From assembly GCF_021608265.1 (NCBI RefSeq), contig NZ_JAKIHP010000002.1:372001-436000 (forward strand): a DNA stretch of 64,000 nt, given 5' to 3'. The notes under the pieces are model-generated. The model was not told the DNA's origin, searched no databases, and saw only the letters and a program-made list of their open reading frames with translations. This document shows, one piece after another, positions 61,624-64,000 of this stretch; position 1 is the stretch's first letter; every line of letters starts with the position of its first letter. The position numbers and the translations under genes are program-made. This stretch comes from Flavobacterium wongokense. GTDB taxonomy: Bacteria; Bacteroidota; Bacteroidia; Flavobacteriales; Flavobacteriaceae.

Positions 61624-61665
61624 ATTCTATAACACATTTACCCTGATTGTATTGCAATTTTGTAA
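61624..61665 (+). promoter_or_regulatory. Candidate alternative-sigma promoter (shared bipartite motif, copy 2)
   Basis: ATTCTATAACACATTTA starts at 61624 and CAATTTTGTAA at 61655, 31 bases apart, as in copy 1 at 6213/6244. Ends 28 bases before ATG 61694. Confidence 0.55.
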
Positions 61666-61693
61666 AAGACATTAACAACTAAATTATAATACC

Positions 61694-62029
61694 ATGGACT
61701 CAAATCAGAAAAAAAGTCAATCCGTACAAGGTTCTCGGATTGATGATAGCAAGAATGAAGCAAAGAAAGCTGTTGCCAATGCTGAAAGAGAAGATGACTT
61801 CTTAAGTGGTGACAATGCAAAGAAAACGGCTCCAAAGAACCCAAACATCGGAGGTAATGAAAGCGAATATGAAAATTCAACTTCTGATGCCGATCAATAT
61901 GCAGAAGATTCAATAGCAGACAACACCGAAGGTTTCGCAAACCGAAGGGACAATGAAGAAGTTGAACGTCATTTGGATGAAGACCGATACAGCAGCCCTA
62001 CTACACGAAACCGAGCGGAAGAATGGTAA
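61694..62029 (+). CDS. Acidic, intrinsically disordered protein
   Basis: 111 residues, almost no hydrophobic core: rich in Asp, Glu, Asn, Ser, Lys, Arg. No signal peptide, no repeats strong enough to name. The composition fits hydrophilin or general-stress disordered proteins of Bacteroidota. Its upstream region carries the bipartite motif also found before the DUF2383 gene, which suggests shared stress control (inference). Function unknown. Confidence 0.72.
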   Translation: MDSNQKKSQSVQGSRIDDSKNEAKKAVANAEREDDFLSGDNAKKTAPKNPNIGGNESEYENSTSDADQYAEDSIADNTEGFANRRDNEEVERHLDEDRYSSPTTRNRAEEW

Positions 62030-62198
62030 GACATTAGGATTGATGATAAAGGTTTCAGTTGGTGCAACCCTAGTTTTTGGATAGTATTAAAAATGAAAAT
62101 GCATCAATAAAAGAACAACTACAGATGATACTCTTCCAAGGGAGATTCAGAAGGTTTTCCGAAACAATTAAAAATAATCCTATTGGGCGTCAGCCCTG
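62030..62198 (+). other. Intergenic region without recognisable gene
   Basis: Contains a 13-codon ATG frame at 62041 (ending TAG) that I do not trust, and a small GGGC-GTCA-GCCC hairpin at 62185-62196. No tRNA or conserved RNA structure seen. Confidence 0.4.
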
Positions 62199-62233
62199 AA
62201 AACAGTGTAATGAAAGTTACACTGTTTTTTTTC
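62199..62233 (+). terminator. Intrinsic terminator
   Basis: Perfect 12-bp stem AAAACAGTGTAA / TTACACTGTTTT, loop TGAAAG, T run. It lies just before the Nei-type gene, so it may end transcripts of the disordered protein gene. Confidence 0.85.
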
Positions 62234-62253
62234 CAAAATCAAACCCTACAAAA

Positions 62254-62985
62254 ATGCCCGAAGGTCCATCCATAATAATCCTAAGAGAAGAAGTCATGCA
62301 GTTTGAAGGGCATAAAATCTTTTCGGCTTCAGGCAGTGCCAAGATTGACATGGACAGGATTGCAGGTAAAAAATTACTTTCCTTTAAAACCTGGGGCAAA
62401 AATTTCCTGATTTGTTTCAGTGGTTTTACCATTAAGATCCATCTGCTGATGTTTGGAGTTTACCTGATAAACAAAAGGAAAAAATTGGAACCGAAATTAA
62501 GCCTGGTATTTGATAACGGCGAACTCAACTTTTATACGTGTTCTGTAAAGCTTTTGGAAGGCGACCTCAATCAATATTATGATTGGACAGCTGACATAAT
62601 GAATGAAAACTGGGATTCTAAAGCAGCCAAAAAGAAACTTGAGGAGATTCCCCAAAAAATGATTTGTGATGCATTACTCGAACAGGACATTTTCTCTGGT
62701 GTTGGGAATATTATTAAGAATGAAGTTTTGTACCGGGTAAAAGTCCATCCGGAATCATTGATTGGCAAAATTCCGAAACCCAAAATAACGGAGATTATTA
62801 AGGAAAATATAATCTACAGTTTTCAATTCCTTGATTGGAAAAGGAAAAATGAACTTGCCAAACACTGGCTCGCTTATAGTCAAAAAACATGTGTGAGATG
62901 CAATTTGCCTTTTGTAAAAAAAGATACAGGATTAAAAAAACGGGCTAGCTTTTTTTGCAACCATTGCCAAAAACTATACGAATGA
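62254..62985 (+). CDS. Fpg/Nei-family DNA glycosylase
   Basis: 243 residues. Begins MPEGPSI, so after Met removal Pro is the Schiff-base residue and Glu the next catalytic residue, as in Fpg/Nei. The H2TH-like helix (LLEQDIFSGVGNIIKNEVLYR) and the C-terminal zinc finger CxRC...CNHC (CVRCNLPF...FCNHCQK) are intact. Base excision of oxidised bases. The PEGPS start is nearer Nei than Fpg. Its stop overlaps the DUF72 start (ATGA). Confidence 0.9.
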   Translation: MPEGPSIIILREEVMQFEGHKIFSASGSAKIDMDRIAGKKLLSFKTWGKNFLICFSGFTIKIHLLMFGVYLINKRKKLEPKLSLVFDNGELNFYTCSVKLLEGDLNQYYDWTADIMNENWDSKAAKKKLEEIPQKMICDALLEQDIFSGVGNIIKNEVLYRVKVHPESLIGKIPKPKITEIIKENIIYSFQFLDWKRKNELAKHWLAYSQKTCVRCNLPFVKKDTGLKKRASFFCNHCQKLYE

Positions 62986-63701
62986 AAAAAGAACTACATA
63001 TTGGCTGTTCCAGTTTTAACAGCTCCTATTGGAAAGAAGTATTTTATCCAAAAGATTTGCCAAGGAATAAATGGTTTGAATTCTATTGCCAGCATTTTGA
63101 CACTTATGAAATGAATGGCACTTTCTACAGATTTCCAAGATTGAAAACATTTCAGGATATGTTTGACAAATCTCCAGAACATTTTCTCATTTCCGTAAAA
63201 GCACCAAAAGAAATAACGCACATCAGGCTGTTTGTTGATTGTGGGGAATTATTAAAGGATTTTTACAGTCGGTGTGCTGAAGGTTTACAGCATAAACTCG
63301 GCTGCATTTTATTTCAATTTCCGCCAAGTTATGATTACACTCCCGAAAGACTGGACTCCATAATCCGCAAACTCGATACTGGTTTTAGGAATGTTCTTGA
63401 ATTCCGTCATAGAAGCTGGTGGATTCCTGAAGTCTGGAACCAATTGGTAAAAAACAGCATTACACTTTGCAGTGTAAGCCATCCCCAATTGCCTGAAACC
63501 ATTTTTACTGTTTCACCTCTAATTTATGTAAGGCTTCATGGAAAACCAAAAATGTTTTACTCGAGCTATAGCACAGAAGAATTGGCAAAACTGAAAGATT
63601 TGATCCTAACCAGTAATGCCGATAAGGCTTTTGTTTACTTCAATAATACCGCCAGCACAGCAGGAATCATGAATGCACTTGAGATGGAAGAAATAAAATA
63701 A
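62982..63701 (+). CDS. DUF72 protein
   Basis: 239 residues from ATG 62982, overlapping the upstream stop (ATGA); the longer frame from 62955 runs inside the glycosylase. DUF72 features: HIGCSSFNSSYWKEVFYPKDLPRNKWFEFYCQHFDTYEMNGTFYRFP at the start (the usual GTSxxxxxxW...YxxxFxTVExNxTFY), VKAPKEITH, and VYFNNT near the end. TIM-barrel fold; activity unknown. Translationally coupled with the Nei-type glycosylase. Confidence 0.93.
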   Translation: MKKELHIGCSSFNSSYWKEVFYPKDLPRNKWFEFYCQHFDTYEMNGTFYRFPRLKTFQDMFDKSPEHFLISVKAPKEITHIRLFVDCGELLKDFYSRCAEGLQHKLGCILFQFPPSYDYTPERLDSIIRKLDTGFRNVLEFRHRSWWIPEVWNQLVKNSITLCSVSHPQLPETIFTVSPLIYVRLHGKPKMFYSSYSTEELAKLKDLILTSNADKAFVYFNNTASTAGIMNALEMEEIK

Positions 63702-63705
63702 ATAA

Positions 63706-64000
63706 TTATTCCTCTTCGTTCTTTTTCTTATCCTCAAAGCTAAAATCACGGAGTTGTGGTGCCTTAAAGAATGTAAACACAACGACTCCTAAAGTCAGGC
63801 AGCCACCTACAACTACGGCACGAACCGTTCCAAGCCAATTGGCCATGACTCCGCTCTCAAAATCACCAAGCTCATTGGACGAACTCACAAACATGGTATT
63901 TACGGCAGAAACCCTTCCACGCATTGCGTCGGGAGTTACCAACTGCAGGATGGTGCTTCGGATGACTACGCTCACCGCATCAAACATTCCTGAAAGCAAC
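63706..64000 (-). CDS. MFS transporter, C-terminal part (cut by window end)
   Basis: The frame remains open through the last base. The visible 97-98 residues end an MFS protein: [53 protein letters not shown], a family segment of the EntS-like group between late helices, then a helix and a charged tail. Convergent with the DUF72 gene. Confidence 0.85.
   Translation of the reverse strand, partial: LLSGMFDAVSVVIRSTILQLVTPDAMRGRVSAVNTMFVSSSNELGDFESGVMANWLGTVRAVVVGGCLTLGVVVFTFFKAPQLRDFSFEDKKKNEEE

Noticed and set aside
62041..62082. 13-codon ATG frame in the intergenic region
   Set aside because: Very short, no homology recognised, no promoter; not supported as a gene.

Overview
The window looks like a chromosomal segment of a Flavobacteriaceae bacterium, most likely Flavobacterium or a close relative. 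The DNA is AT-rich. Many genes are preceded by the Bacteroidota-type -7 element TAnnTTTG, sometimes with a -33 TTTG. Two secreted proteins end in type IX secretion (T9SS) sorting domains. Lineage-typical families are frequent: GH97, DUF2911, M56 peptidases with BlaI, MlaE/F/D, FHS sugar permease, and SRPBCC plus photolyase. There is no rRNA, CRISPR array, transposase or integrase. With the four short ORFs reported here, no stretch over about 300 bases lacks a gene.

Layout. 1-2.7 kb: end of a BatA-like membrane protein, a dihydroorotase-family protein, a small membrane protein and an esterase. 2.7-4.5 kb (minus): a lipoprotein, a membrane-anchored protein and a PhnP-like hydrolase. 4.6-8 kb: a large conserved unknown, a DUF2383 stress-type protein, peroxiredoxin Bcp and an endonuclease III. 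8-12 kb: an ECF sigma factor with a 47-residue basic ORF downstream, then UvrA. 11.9-19.1 kb: a secreted M28 peptidase, a repeat protein, a GH97 alpha-glucosidase with a sugar permease, and an alanine/saccharopine-dehydrogenase-like enzyme. 19.3-28 kb (plus): a serine hydrolase lipoprotein, then tightly packed housekeeping genes (DUF2520, KdsC, UbiA-type prenyltransferase, Maf), AI-2E transporter, a small MscS-like channel and MlaE-MlaF-MlaD. 28-34 kb: small secreted proteins including a diverged pair, then a PIG-L deacetylase, a 34-residue membrane peptide and a sodium:solute symporter. 34-39 kb: DUF2911, SRPBCC plus photolyase, a HAD phosphatase, DUF1648 and TcdA.

39-48.4 kb is the most accessory-looking part: an unrecognised 589-residue helical protein behind an unusual repeat-bearing promoter region, an alpha/beta hydrolase, a sterol-desaturase-family enzyme, several unknowns, and a histidine kinase whose N-terminal half is a 63-bp tandem repeat encoding a coiled coil. 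48.5-54 kb: a gluzincin-like secreted protein, a thioredoxin-fold T9SS cargo, TatD, DUF1684 and an MFS exporter.

54-59.2 kb is a BlaI-type repressor, two tandem M56 (BlaR1-like) membrane peptidases and a free secreted protein that is a paralogue of the peptidase ectodomain. They sit behind a promoter carrying three operator-like repeats exactly 20 bp apart. This is the best candidate for an unusual regulatory system. 59.2-64 kb: a small conserved-looking ORF, tRNA-Arg(ACG), a MATE exporter, secreted and disordered unknowns, an Fpg/Nei-type glycosylase, DUF72 and the end of an MFS transporter.

A second notable signal is a bipartite motif with identical internal spacing upstream of two unlinked stress-type genes (DUF2383 at 6309 and the disordered acidic protein at 61694). 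It may be an alternative-sigma promoter. All functions are inferred by reading the sequence; no database search was run.
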